From: Akkermansia muciniphila
GTDB lineage: Bacteria; Verrucomicrobiota; Verrucomicrobiia; Verrucomicrobiales; V1-33
Reading direction: 5' to 3'
NCBI GenBank assembly: GCA_945900785.1
Contig: CAMDJM010000014.1
Coordinates: 1 to 64,000 of the forward strand
Length of the DNA stretch: 64,000 bases
A program made the translations under genes and the position numbers. This document shows positions 37,241 to 46,650 of this stretch, in pieces. The stretch's first letter is position 1. Every line of letters begins with the position of its first letter. The notes under the pieces are model-generated. The model saw only the letters and a program-made list of their open reading frames with translations. It was not told where the DNA came from and searched no databases.

Positions 37241-37271
37241 AAAAAGGCGGGCAGTTGTGGAACTGCCCGCC
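37241..37271 (-). terminator. Intrinsic terminator of the upstream LamG gene
   Basis: Perfect 11 bp stem (GGCGGGCAGTT/AACTGCCCGCC) with a four-base loop. On the minus strand it is followed by TTTTTC. It lies 34 bp after the stop of the leftward 696-residue gene and upstream of the next leftward gene, so the two LamG genes are probably separate transcription units. Confidence 0.88.
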
Positions 37272-37304
37272 TTCGTGTGGGCGATGAAGACCCAATTATC
37301 TGGA

Positions 37305-39395
37305 TTACCGTGTTCTGATGGCGCGGTAGAAGAGCTTGCCGGCCGTGTGGGCTGCTTCGGAGGTATCAGTATATTGCACCGTGGCACCAGACGCTACGAT
37401 GTCCGTCCGGATCAGGGTCCATGGACCAGCCGGGTTGGTGGCGCGCTCCACTGCATACGAGGCGTCAGCCACGGATTCAATGGTGAGGGTCACGTCTTTG
37501 CTGATAAGATCACGGGAGACCCCAGCGATGTTGAAGGCAGGGCCGGGGGCGACGAGGGAGAGCCACATGGAAAGGGCCTCGGAGTCCGTCAGAGCGCGGT
37601 CCAGCCAGATCGCCACTTCATCCTGCGCCCCGGAGTGGGTCGTGGTGTCAGTAGGGTTGTCCCGGCGTCCGCCGATTTTGGCGAAGTCGGTGTTGATGCC
37701 CCAGCCAGTGACATCGGGCTTGAGGTCGTCAGTGCGGTTTACGCCATTGACCCAGACTTTGATGTTGGAGGCGCGTTCCGCTCCAGTATCACCCTCGGTG
37801 GTGGCAATGATATGGAACCAGCCGGCAGCAGCGCTATAAAGGCTGCGGTCGCGGTCAGCGCCGCTACTGAGCCAGAGGGTGCGTTCTGCGGTCAGGCCAG
37901 TGGTGTTGGGATCCACCGATATCACCAAGCCGTTGTTGGCGACGTTGAGCTGGAAACTGGTCGTGGGATCAGCAAGGTTGTTGGTGAAGACACGGTCCCC
38001 CCCTTGAGGGAAGTCGGCTTTCAGGAACAGGGACACCGTCATGGCTTTGGCACCATAGTCCGTATTCGCGCCACCCAGAACGATGTGGCCCTTGTTCCGG
38101 CTGTTGTGGCTCAGGTTGGGCTCGGCTCCTGGGGCAGAGCTGTTCAGACCGGGAATAGGGATCCCGGGGCGCTGGTTCGCCGGTGGGTTTCCACCAGCAA
38201 GGTTGGCCCCATCGGTGGTGCCGCCAAAGACCTCCGTCGGACCGGCAAAGCCCACCTCAGGATTTGTGGAAGGGATGAAAGGGTCGGCTGGGGGATCTGT
38301 CGGAGCGGGATCGTAGAGGTAGTTCCCATTGTAGGAGGAACCAGCAGGCTGATTGCCCATCAGGTCAACCACTCCAGCGGGAGGAGTGCCCAAAGCGTCC
38401 ACAGGTTTTTCATCGAGCTTGAAGTAATACTTCGGATTCAAGGAAACGACTTTCTCGGTGTAAGGAGCCGCTGTTGCCGCCTTCCAGAGGCCTTTCACTT
38501 CGGCGTCGGTGAGCACGCGGTTCATCCAAATGGAAACTTCGTCCTGGGCACCGGAGTGGGTGGTGGAATCAGCTGGGTTGTCACGGCGTCCGCCAATTTT
38601 GGCGAATTCGGTATTGATGCCCCAGCCGGTCACGTCGGGCTTCATGTCGTCGGTCCGATCCACCCCGTTGATCCAGACCTTGATATTGGAGGCCCGCTCC
38701 GCACCGGTAGCGCCGCTGGTGGAGGCCACCACGTGGAACCAGCCTGCATTGAAGTTATAAAGATTGCGGTCGCGATCCGTCCCATCCGATAGGTAAAGCG
38801 TCCGTTCTGCAGTGAGGCCGGTGGTAGTAGGGTCTACGGCAATGACAAGACCGTTGTTGGCGACGTTCAGTTGGAAACTGGTCGTGGGATCAGCCAGATT
38901 GTTGGTGAAGACGCGGTCTCCACCCTGGGGGAAATTGGCCTTGAGGAACAAGGCCACCGTCATGGCATTCGCTCCGTAGTCCGTATTGGGTCCGGGCAGG
39001 ATGATGTGACCGACGTTGTTGCTGTTGTGGGAAAGATTGCTCAGGCCGCCCAGACCGGGCACCTTGATGCCAGGAAGACCGTTGGTAGCGCCGAGGTTTT
39101 TGCCGTCGGTGGTGCCGCCGAAGACTTCCATCGGCCCAGGGAAACCGGCCATCGGGGCATTGGCGGCACCACTGTAGTTGCCGTTGTAGGTTCCTTTTTC
39201 GCCCATGGGGCGCATGGAGTCCAGCACCCCGTTGGCGGTGCTGGTTTCGTTCAGCTCAAAATAATACGTGGGAGCGAGTGCTTTAACCGCTTTTTGGTAG
39301 GTGGCGGCACCGGCGATTTGGGGTGATGCGGCAAAAGCACACAGCAGAGCGGCGAGGGTGCCGGAAGTGGAGTCATTTAAACGGCGTTTTTTCAT
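37305..39395 (-). CDS. Secreted protein with two tandem LamG-type repeats
   Basis: 696-residue exported protein with a signal peptide of about 30 residues. The mature part consists of two long homologous repeats (about 31-312 and 313-602). Each contains a YYFxL start, GPxEVFGGTTDG, LSHNS, GGDRVFTNNLADPTTSFQLN, TGLTAERTL, GAERASNIKVW and WGINTxFAKIGGRRDNP. The sets are nearly identical, so the duplication is internal and fairly recent or homogenised. The repeats resemble LamG/concanavalin sandwiches. A C-terminal beta module (about 610-696) ends LFYRAIRTR. Carbohydrate binding at the cell surface is inferred. A strong terminator follows. Upstream lies a long AT-rich gap. Confidence 0.82.
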   Translation of the reverse strand: MKKRRLNDSTSGTLAALLCAFAASPQIAGAATYQKAVKALAPTYYFELNETSTANGVLDSMRPMGEKGTYNGNYSGAANAPMAGFPGPMEVFGGTTDGKNLGATNGLPGIKVPGLGGLSNLSHNSNNVGHIILPGPNTDYGANAMTVALFLKANFPQGGDRVFTNNLADPTTSFQLNVANNGLVIAVDPTTTGLTAERTLYLSDGTDRDRNLYNFNAGWFHVVASTSGATGAERASNIKVWINGVDRTDDMKPDVTGWGINTEFAKIGGRRDNPADSTTHSGAQDEVSIWMNRVLTDAEVKGLWKAATAAPYTEKVVSLNPKYYFKLDEKPVDALGTPPAGVVDLMGNQPAGSSYNGNYLYDPAPTDPPADPFIPSTNPEVGFAGPTEVFGGTTDGANLAGGNPPANQRPGIPIPGLNSSAPGAEPNLSHNSRNKGHIVLGGANTDYGAKAMTVSLFLKADFPQGGDRVFTNNLADPTTSFQLNVANNGLVISVDPNTTGLTAERTLWLSSGADRDRSLYSAAAGWFHIIATTEGDTGAERASNIKVWVNGVNRTDDLKPDVTGWGINTDFAKIGGRRDNPTDTTTHSGAQDEVAIWLDRALTDSEALSMWLSLVAPGPAFNIAGVSRDLISKDVTLTIESVADASYAVERATNPAGPWTLIRTDIVASGATVQYTDTSEAAHTAGKLFYRAIRTR

Positions 39396-39864
39396 AGAGT
39401 TTAATGTTAGAGGTTGCAGAGAGGTTCAGATTTACTGTAGGTGGGTCCCCTTTACGATTGAATTCAGCACTTTGTGCAGTGGAACTCAAGTTTTTTTTAA
39501 GGCTGATTTAATTATGTTATTTTTGCATCATTTTCCATCCTTGAAAATCAGGGGGGCCATTCGGGGAAAATGTGTCCAGAAACTACGAAAATCACGTAAA
39601 TTCGCTCAGAATACTTATTTCTTCTTATTTTATTATGGATTTGATGGCCCTGTATCGCCCGGATGTTTTCAGAAATTCATGTGAATTGGCTCGTTTTTTG
39701 GCATTCTATTTTAATGATTATAATCCTGCTTTTATACACGGTAATCCTGATTTTATGATGCATATCCCGTGAGGTTGGCCGGGATTTATGAAACGGACGG
39801 GGAATGGCTGAAAACATCTCATGAGGCAAAGGGTATCTGGATCATACGTTTGCTTTTGACTCCC
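39396..39864. other. AT-rich divergent intergenic region
   Basis: 469 bp between the leftward LamG gene and the rightward Gfo/Idh gene. The middle (about 39480-39770) is much more AT-rich than the surroundings and contains T8 at 39491-39498. A 66-codon open frame (39572-39772) is present but shows no family features. Promoters for both flanking genes should be here; no convincing -35/-10 pair could be chosen by eye. Confidence 0.6.
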
Positions 39865-41223
39865 ATGATTGCCATGACCCGCCGCCAAGCCCTCGCCGCC
39901 GCTTCCTCCGCTTTTCCACTCCTGCTGCCTTCACGGATTTGGGGGGCAGAGGCGGCTCCCTCGAAGCGTATCACGATGGGGTTTATCGGGATGGGAACGC
40001 AATCCAGAGGGTTGTTGGGGGGATTCCTCGGGGACAAGTCAGTCCAGGTGCTGGCGGTGTGCGACGTGGATAGCACGCGCTGCGCAAATGCCAAAAAGAC
40101 GGTGGAGAATTTTTACGCGAAAACAGCGTCGGATGGATGGAAGGGCTGCGTCGCCTACGGGAATTATGAGGAAATGCTGGCCCGGACCGACATTGATGCG
40201 GTCTGCATCGCCACGCCGGATCATTGGCATGCGCTGGCCACCGTGGCGGCCCTCAAAGCGGGGAAGGATGTGTATTGCGAGAAGCCGCTGACGCACAATA
40301 TTCACGAAGCAATCAAGGTGGCGGAGACGGTGCAGGCGACGGGCCGCATCCTGCAGACCGGCTCGATGCAGCGCTCCATGGGGGAATTCCGCGTCGCTTG
40401 TGAATTAGTGCTGAACGGCGTGATCGGAAAAATCATCCGGGTGGACGCCAGCTTTGGCGGACCCGCGCGGCCCAATGATTTGCCGGAGGAGCCGATGGAA
40501 CCCGGCCTCGACTGGGACCGCTGGCTGGGACCGGCCCCCTTGGCCAAATTTAATGCGGCGCTGTCTCCCCGGGGCGTGCATGGGCATTATCCTGCATGGA
40601 GATCCTACTCGGAATACGGTGGCGGCGGCGTCTGTGATTTTGGGGCGCACCAGTTTGATATCGCCCAGTGGGGCCTCGGGATGGATGGCAGCGGCCCGGT
40701 CTCGATCCAGCCACCACCCGGGGTGAAGGAGGCCTTTGCGGTGAAAAAGAACGCGGAACTGATCGGCTGCGAAGCCACCTATGCGAATGGCATCGTCGTC
40801 CGTCAGGAGACCGGAGGAGGCGTAAAATTCATCGGCAGTGATGGGGAAGTGCGGGTGGACCGGGGCAGTTTCCAAGTCACCCTGAAAGGCAAGGTTTTTG
40901 CCAAAAAATGGGCTCAGGAAGACCGGGTGAATGTAGAGAGCCAATACATGAAGGCGGACAAGGAATTGCTGGCCGATGCCAAAATCCGGCTGATCAAGTC
41001 CACGAATCACCTGGCGAACTTCCTGGACTGCATCCGCTCCCGGCAAAAACCGGTGGCCAGCGAAATCGCCGGGGCCAGCACCGCGATTTGCTGTCACCTG
41101 ATGGGTATCGCCTACCGCACCGGCCAGGCCTTCCAATGGGATCCGGCCAAGCAGGTGCTGCTGGGCAATAACATCAGTCCTGCGGAACTGACCCGGGAAT
41201 ACCGGAGCGGGTATGGATTCTAA
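39865..41223 (+). CDS. Gfo/Idh/MocA-family oxidoreductase, Tat-exported type
   Basis: 452-residue NAD(P)-dependent oxidoreductase. The N-terminus MIAMTRRQALAAASSAF carries a twin-arginine-like motif, as in the many exported Gfo/Idh proteins of Planctomycetes and Verrucomicrobia. The Rossmann loop is GFIGMGTQSRG, followed by VCDVD. The family motif is CEKPLTHN, with the preceding TPDHWHALA. The C-terminal beta-sheet domain contains GGGGVCDFGAHQFDIAQWGL. These enzymes act on sugars or sugar derivatives, but the substrate cannot be read from sequence. A start 3 codons later (MTRRQ) is equally plausible. The gene stands alone, with long gaps on both sides. Confidence 0.88.
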   Translation: MIAMTRRQALAAASSAFPLLLPSRIWGAEAAPSKRITMGFIGMGTQSRGLLGGFLGDKSVQVLAVCDVDSTRCANAKKTVENFYAKTASDGWKGCVAYGNYEEMLARTDIDAVCIATPDHWHALATVAALKAGKDVYCEKPLTHNIHEAIKVAETVQATGRILQTGSMQRSMGEFRVACELVLNGVIGKIIRVDASFGGPARPNDLPEEPMEPGLDWDRWLGPAPLAKFNAALSPRGVHGHYPAWRSYSEYGGGGVCDFGAHQFDIAQWGLGMDGSGPVSIQPPPGVKEAFAVKKNAELIGCEATYANGIVVRQETGGGVKFIGSDGEVRVDRGSFQVTLKGKVFAKKWAQEDRVNVESQYMKADKELLADAKIRLIKSTNHLANFLDCIRSRQKPVASEIAGASTAICCHLMGIAYRTGQAFQWDPAKQVLLGNNISPAELTREYRSGYGF

Positions 41224-41567
41224 ATCAAAATGGGCCGCCGCTGATCCCAATCCGTCGCCCGGCCTTGATCAAGGATCAAGTCTCCGCCTACCTTGATTCA
41301 AGGGGTGTCCCGGGTTGCTGGCGTCCTGCGCGCGTTCAAAGGTCAGCCGAATTCGGGGAGACCCATGAGGCCAGTAATGCCTGTGCGTGGGAGGAAATAA
41401 AGATCAACTTAAGAACTTGCAACGCGATGCCACGGGGCGTGTCCATTACAGCCGGGACGGGCGGGTTGGGCTTCCGGCGTTTTTTCCTCTCGACATGAGG
41501 CGGTGCGGGGTCCTTTTACCGGAGGGCGGCGTTATTGGAATGCTGCTGATGGTTTGCCTGCTGATTT
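41224..41567. other. Intergenic region before hisD
   Basis: 344 bp without a credible gene. Near its start lie CTTGATC-AAG-GATCAAG (41264-41280) and CCTTG-ATT-CAAGG just after, two small hairpins that could mark the end of the Gfo/Idh transcript, but no T-run follows. Nothing else was recognised. Confidence 0.5.
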
Positions 41568-42866
41568 ATGATGAAACGCCTCTCCTACACCTCCCCTTCA
41601 TTTGCTGCTCAAGTGCGCCGTCTCGACCGGCGGCATGTGCCTTCGGCGGAGCTTTCGGGGTATGTCGCGGGCATCATTGCGGAGGTCGTGAAGGATGGCG
41701 ACAAGGCCCTGCTGGGTTTTGCCGAGAAATTTGATGGAGCGAAGCTGTCCGTGAAAACCCTGGCAGTGACCCCGGCGGAACTGGAGGAAGCGGCGGCGGC
41801 AGTGCCGGCGAAGGTGAAGCGGGCGCTGGCTTTGGCGCATAAAAATGTGCGCAGCTTTGCGAAAAAGGGGCTGCGGAAGGACTGGTCGATGGAAAACGCC
41901 CAGGGTGCCGAAGTGGGCGAAGTCTATCAGCCTTTCCAGCGGGTGGGAATTTATGTGCCTGGAGGGAGCGCTCCGCTGATTTCCACGGTGATCATGACGG
42001 TGACCCTGGCCCAGGCGGCAGGAGTGCCGGAGATCGTGGTCTGCACGCCCTGTGACAAGGAGGGGCGGGTGAATGCGGCGATGCTGGTGGCGCTGAAGCT
42101 GGCGGGGGCCACGGAGATTTACAAAGTCGGTGGGGCGCATGCGATTGCGGCGCTGGCTTTTGGCACCAAGACGATCCGGCCGGTAGAAAAGATCATGGGG
42201 CCGGGCAATAAATTTGTGGTGGAGGCGAAACGTCAGTTGTTCGGAGCAGTGTCGATCGATCTCCTGCCGGGGCCCAGCGAAATCATGGTGCTGGCGGATG
42301 ACTCGGCCAATCCTGCCTTTATTGCCGCTGATCTGCTGGCGCAGGCGGAGCACGGAAAAGATAGTCAGGTGCTGCTGGCCACGGATTCTGAAGCCCTGCT
42401 GGAGGCGGTGGAACTGGCGGTGGAAAATCAGCTATCGATGCTGCCCCGCGCGGCGCTGGCCCGGGAATCCCTGGAATCCGGCGGCACCCTGGTGCTGGTG
42501 AAGGATCTGGAGCAGGGCATCGCCCTGGCCAATGCCTGGGCACCGGAGCACTTGAGCCTGGTGGTGCGCAAGGAGAAGAAAATTATACCGCAATTGCGCA
42601 CTTCAGGGGCGATTTTTGTAGGGCATTACAGCCCGGTGGCGGTGGGGGATTTCCTGGCAGGTCCCAGCCACACCCTGCCAACCGGAGGCGCCGGCAAGTC
42701 CTTCCCTGGACTGACGGTGGATATGTTCCAGCGCCGCACCAGTATTGTAAAACTGAGTGCGAAGGCGCTGGAAAAGTCAGCTCCAGTGGTGGAACTGTTC
42801 GCGGAAATCGAGGGGCTGGCGGCGCACGGGCGCTCGGCAACGATCCGCACCGGCCGGCCGCTTTAG
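41568..42866 (+). CDS. hisD: Histidinol dehydrogenase
   Basis: 432-residue zinc enzyme catalysing the last two steps of histidine synthesis, L-histidinol to L-histidine with two NAD+. Family motifs are complete: RVGIYVPGGSAPLISTV, KVGGAHAIAALAFGT, IMGPGNKFVVEAKR, DLLPGPSEIMVLAD, LAQAEHGKDSQV with a metal-ligand histidine, APEHLSLVV with the catalytic Glu-His pair, and GPSHTLPTGGAGKSF. Length is standard. No other his genes are adjacent, so the pathway is scattered in this genome. It begins a rightward cluster running to about 49.4 kb, with 38 bp to the TPR gene. A second ATG directly follows the first (MMK). Confidence 0.95.
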   Translation: MMKRLSYTSPSFAAQVRRLDRRHVPSAELSGYVAGIIAEVVKDGDKALLGFAEKFDGAKLSVKTLAVTPAELEEAAAAVPAKVKRALALAHKNVRSFAKKGLRKDWSMENAQGAEVGEVYQPFQRVGIYVPGGSAPLISTVIMTVTLAQAAGVPEIVVCTPCDKEGRVNAAMLVALKLAGATEIYKVGGAHAIAALAFGTKTIRPVEKIMGPGNKFVVEAKRQLFGAVSIDLLPGPSEIMVLADDSANPAFIAADLLAQAEHGKDSQVLLATDSEALLEAVELAVENQLSMLPRAALARESLESGGTLVLVKDLEQGIALANAWAPEHLSLVVRKEKKIIPQLRTSGAIFVGHYSPVAVGDFLAGPSHTLPTGGAGKSFPGLTVDMFQRRTSIVKLSAKALEKSAPVVELFAEIEGLAAHGRSATIRTGRPL

Positions 42867-42904
42867 AACCGCCTGCCCAGCCCTGTTGCCCCCTGCGACC
42901 GAAT

Positions 42905-45451
42905 ATGAAAGTCCTGACTCCCACCGCGATGCTGCTGGTGGCGTTGTGTCAGGCTCCGGCAGGGATGGCCCAAACCGCGCCGGCCAACCAGGCCGGGCCG
43001 GGCCGGGCTCCGGAATTGGAACCAGCCCGGACTGCCCTGCGGGACCGTCTGCCGGAAGTCGCGGCGGTGAAACTGCGCCGGCTGCTGGCGTCCGGCCCGC
43101 TGAAAGACGCGCTGCGGGAACCGGCCTTGGCGATGCTGGTGGAGTCTCTGATCCGGGCCGGACAGGCGGCGGAAGTTTTGCCGCTCACCGAATCAAAATC
43201 CCTGTCTCCCGGGCTCAAGTTCTGGCGGGCCCAGGCGCTGGCGCGTTTGAACCGCTGGGGCGAGGCGGAGGCCTTGCTGGCCACGCTCAGTCCGCTGCGC
43301 GAATTCCCCTACGCCGCCGAAGTGGCGTTTTCCCGGGCCGGCCTGCTTGCCGCGATGGGGGATCCCGTCGGCGCAGCCGCGATTCTCAAGGCTCTGCGTC
43401 AACCCGCCGGGACGGAAAATGCCACCCGGGCGACCTTGTGGCTGGCGGATTTGAGCCTGGCAGGCGGGCAGCCCACAGAGGCGGCGGCCTTGCTGGCAGA
43501 ACTGGAGGCGGTGTCTCCTCCCACTCCGGAGCGGCTTTATCTGAAAGCCCGCATCGCCATGGCAGCGGGAGACCTTCCCGGGGCGGAATCGCTGTTTTCC
43601 CTTTTGTCGGAAAGCCGCAGCCAGGCTCCCCTGCTGCTGCAGCAGGCGGCGCGGCTGGGACGGGCCCGGGCCTTGCGCGCCCAGGAAAAGACCACAGAGG
43701 CCCTGACGGTGCTGCGCCAGTTGGTCATGGCCGCCCCGGTGCCCTCCGGGGCGATCCTGGATGCCGCGTTTCAGGATCTGGAGAGTCTGAATCATCCGCC
43801 GACGGCGGAGATGGAGACCTTCTTTAAATCCCTCACGGAGGGGACTGATTCCAATCTGAAATTCCGCGCCCGGATGGCCTTGGCCGGAGCCTTGGAATCC
43901 GTGGCGGATCCCCACCAGGCCGAAGCCGCCTGGCAGGCCATGGCAAAGGATTTTCCGGGTCACCCGTCCCTTGCCCTGGCGCTCCTGCGCGAGACCCGTT
44001 TTCTCATCGGTCAGGGCCGGCGGAAGGATGCCGCCCCGCTCCTGGAGAAATTAAGAAAACTATCGCCTTCACCGGCGATCGCGGCGTGGACCGCCTGGAT
44101 CGCCGGCCAGGCGGAGTATGACGCCGCTGCCTACCGCGCGGCCACCACCCATTTTCTGGAAACGGCCTCCAGCTCCCCGGATCCGGCGCTGCGGGCTGCC
44201 GCTTCCTACAATGCCGCGATGGCCGAGCTGCAATCCGGCGCGCTCAACCCCGGACGTGGCCTCAGCCTGCTGGATGAATCTCCGCTGCCGGAATACCGGA
44301 TGGCAGGGGCCGAGTTCCATCTCGAACGCGCCCTCCGCATGGCCTCGCGGAATCAGCCGGAAGCCGTGGAAGGGCTCCAGGCCTTTGCGGATAGTCTGCC
44401 GGATCACCCCCGACGCTTTGATGCCCTGATCGCTCTGGCAGAAATTTCCCTGACGGCCACGCCTTCCCGCACTGCGGCCGCCCTCGCCGCCGCCCAGGCT
44501 GCTGCCCGGGAGCCATGGCAAAAGGAGCGCACCGCCCTGCTCGCTTGTTATGCGGCGGAAATCCCGCTGCCCGGACAGCCGGAGGACAACGCTGCGGCCG
44601 CCACCGCCTTCACCGCCCAGGCCACGGCTTTCCTGACGGAATATCCCCAGTCCTGGGCCCGCACGGATCTGCGCATGAAAGTCGCCCAGGTCAACTACCG
44701 GCGGGAGAATTTCAGCGGAGCCCGCCAGATGTTCGAAGCCCTCGCCGCCGATGATCCGCTGCATCCTCTGGCAGAGCCCGCCCTCTTCTGGGCCGGCCGC
44801 GCGGCCCTGCTCACCATGGAGCCGACCGCCAGTGTGCAGGCCGTGGTGCTTTGGGAAAAAGTGTTCGCGCGGAATGGTCCCCTCAAATGGCAGGCCCGCC
44901 TTCAGGAAGCACTGCTGAACCAACGCCAGCTCCAACCCGCCGCAGCGATCCAGCTGCTGGATGAGATCCTCCTGCCTACCGCCAACCCGCTGCCGGATGC
45001 CGCCACCCGCTGGCAGGCCCTGACAGTTCGCGGGGAAATCCTCGCCGCCCCGGGCATGAAACCTGAAGAGCAGGTGCTGGGCCTGCAAGCCTTTGATGAA
45101 GTCCTCCGCTCGGCTGGACTGCCCATCGCCCGCCGCCGCCAGACCCTCGTCACCAAGGGCGTCTGCCTCGAAGCCCTCCAGCGTCCTGACGAAGCCCTGG
45201 AAGCCTACTACGATGTCCTGGCCGATCTGCCCACCACCCCCGCCGCTGCCACAACGCAGCCCGCGGATGACTACTGGTTTCACCGCGCCGGGGGCAAGGC
45301 GCTGCACCTGCTGGAAAAGGCGGGAAAAATTGAGGAAGCGATTGAGATTGCTAAAAAGATGGCCAAAGCTCCCGGCCCGCGGGGCCATGCCGCTGCGGAA
45401 TTGGTGGACGAGTTGGCTCTGAAATATGGCGTCTGGTCCCCCCGTCCGTAG
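42905..45451 (+). CDS. Exported tetratricopeptide-repeat protein
   Basis: 848-residue protein with a signal peptide ending near GMAQ (about residue 23). The mature part is almost entirely helical, alanine- and leucine-rich, with repeated paired helices of TPR type such as AEALLATLSPLREFPYAAEV and LQAFDEVLRSAG. No catalytic domain is visible. TPR solenoids act as protein-binding scaffolds; a periplasmic or outer-membrane assembly role is inferred. It lies between hisD and the aminotransferase with short gaps (38 and 33 bp) and may be cotranscribed with them. Confidence 0.78.
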   Translation: MKVLTPTAMLLVALCQAPAGMAQTAPANQAGPGRAPELEPARTALRDRLPEVAAVKLRRLLASGPLKDALREPALAMLVESLIRAGQAAEVLPLTESKSLSPGLKFWRAQALARLNRWGEAEALLATLSPLREFPYAAEVAFSRAGLLAAMGDPVGAAAILKALRQPAGTENATRATLWLADLSLAGGQPTEAAALLAELEAVSPPTPERLYLKARIAMAAGDLPGAESLFSLLSESRSQAPLLLQQAARLGRARALRAQEKTTEALTVLRQLVMAAPVPSGAILDAAFQDLESLNHPPTAEMETFFKSLTEGTDSNLKFRARMALAGALESVADPHQAEAAWQAMAKDFPGHPSLALALLRETRFLIGQGRRKDAAPLLEKLRKLSPSPAIAAWTAWIAGQAEYDAAAYRAATTHFLETASSSPDPALRAAASYNAAMAELQSGALNPGRGLSLLDESPLPEYRMAGAEFHLERALRMASRNQPEAVEGLQAFADSLPDHPRRFDALIALAEISLTATPSRTAAALAAAQAAAREPWQKERTALLACYAAEIPLPGQPEDNAAAATAFTAQATAFLTEYPQSWARTDLRMKVAQVNYRRENFSGARQMFEALAADDPLHPLAEPALFWAGRAALLTMEPTASVQAVVLWEKVFARNGPLKWQARLQEALLNQRQLQPAAAIQLLDEILLPTANPLPDAATRWQALTVRGEILAAPGMKPEEQVLGLQAFDEVLRSAGLPIARRRQTLVTKGVCLEALQRPDEALEAYYDVLADLPTTPAAATTQPADDYWFHRAGGKALHLLEKAGKIEEAIEIAKKMAKAPGPRGHAAAELVDELALKYGVWSPRP

Positions 45452-45484
45452 TCCGTCATCATCCGTTGTTTTAATCCATTTATC

Positions 45485-46561
45485 ATGTCACACGTCAAGT
45501 TATTCATCCCCGGTCCCGTCGAAGTCAGCGCCAAAACCCAGCAGGCCATGATCCAGCCGCTGATGGGCCACCGCAGCAAGGACTTCCAGGCGCTTTACGA
45601 ACGCATTATGCCTGGCCTGAAGACCCTCTTCGGCACCACCCAGCCCGTTTTCCTCTCCACCTCCTCCGCCTGGGGTGCCATGGAAGGCTCCATCCGGAAC
45701 CTCGTCACCAAAAAAGTCCTGAACTGCTGCTGCGGGGCCTTTTCTGACAAGTGGTATGACGTCTCCCTGAATTGCGGGAAGCAGGCCGAAGCCTTGAAAG
45801 TGGCCTGGGGGCAGCCCATCACGCCGGAAGCCGTCGACGAACGCCTCGCCACCGGGGAATTTGATGCGATCACCGTGGTGCATAACGAAACTTCCACCGG
45901 CGTTCTCAATCCGCTCAGGGAAATCGCCGCCGTCGTCAAAAAATATCCCGGCGTCAGCCTCATCACCGATACCGTCAGCAGCTTCAGCACTGTGCCGATT
46001 GGTTTTGATGAACTGGGGTTGGATGTGATGCTGCTCGGCACCCAGAAAGCGCTCGCCCTGCCGCCCGGCATGGCGCTGTTTGCCATCAGTGAGGCCGCGC
46101 TCGCCAAGGCCGGCACGTTGAAGGACCGCGGTTACTACTTCGACTTCGTGGAGTTCCGGAAAAACGCGGACAACTACATGACCCCCAGCACCCCGGTCAT
46201 CCCCCTCATCTTTGCCCTCGAGAGCAAGCTGGAGGACATCTTCAACGAAGGCCTGGAGAACCGCTATGCCCGCCACGCCCGCTTGAACGGTCTGGTGCAC
46301 GACTGGGTGCGCCGTCACGGCTTCGAATGCTTCGCGCCCGAAGGCTACCGCTCCAAATCCCTCACCTGCGTCGCCAATAACCGCGAAATCGATACCGCCA
46401 AACTCGTCTCCCTCATGAAGAAAAACCACCTCATGGCCATCGACGGCGGTTACGGCAAAATCAAAGGCACCACCTTCCGCCTCAGCAACATGGGAGACGA
46501 AACCGACGCCACCATCGCTGAACTGATCGCCGCCCTCGACGATTCCCTCGCGAAGCTCTAA
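45485..46561 (+). CDS. Class V aminotransferase (alanine-glyoxylate / serine-pyruvate type)
   Basis: 358-residue PLP enzyme. The N-terminus LFIPGPVEV is typical of the alanine-glyoxylate/serine-glyoxylate aminotransferase group. The PLP-binding lysine is Lys188 in LGTQKALALPPG, preceded by ITDTVSSF, which holds the PLP-contacting aspartate. It probably transaminates glyoxylate, pyruvate or hydroxypyruvate with alanine or serine. A serine-pathway role is possible, but the donor cannot be fixed from sequence. It is followed after 9 bp by a long imperfect palindrome and then the epimerase gene. Confidence 0.88.
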   Translation: MSHVKLFIPGPVEVSAKTQQAMIQPLMGHRSKDFQALYERIMPGLKTLFGTTQPVFLSTSSAWGAMEGSIRNLVTKKVLNCCCGAFSDKWYDVSLNCGKQAEALKVAWGQPITPEAVDERLATGEFDAITVVHNETSTGVLNPLREIAAVVKKYPGVSLITDTVSSFSTVPIGFDELGLDVMLLGTQKALALPPGMALFAISEAALAKAGTLKDRGYYFDFVEFRKNADNYMTPSTPVIPLIFALESKLEDIFNEGLENRYARHARLNGLVHDWVRRHGFECFAPEGYRSKSLTCVANNREIDTAKLVSLMKKNHLMAIDGGYGKIKGTTFRLSNMGDETDATIAELIAALDDSLAKL

Positions 46562-46569
46562 TGGTGGAA

Positions 46570-46637
46570 AAGGGTTCAGGTGTCAGGGTTCAGGGTCATT
46601 TCCCGGACTGCTTCTGAACCCTGAATCCTGAACCCTT
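46570..46637. terminator. Long imperfect palindrome between aminotransferase and epimerase genes
   Basis: Two 24-nt arms (46570-46593 and 46614-46637) pair at 22 of 24 positions around a 20-nt loop. Each arm contains two GGGTTCAG-type words in tandem. It fills most of the 89 bp gap. It could act as a transcription terminator or an mRNA-stabilising hairpin; there is no T-run on the plus strand. Confidence 0.55.
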
Positions 46638-46650
46638 CCTCCTGCCTGCC

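Noticed and set aside
39572-39772. 66-codon open frame in the AT-rich gap
   Set aside because: No motif, AT-rich composition and position inside a divergent promoter region; probably chance.
44069-45388. 439-codon open frame antisense to the TPR gene
   Set aside because: Shadow frame in GC-rich DNA; no conserved motifs, and the plus-strand protein has a signal peptide and TPR pattern.
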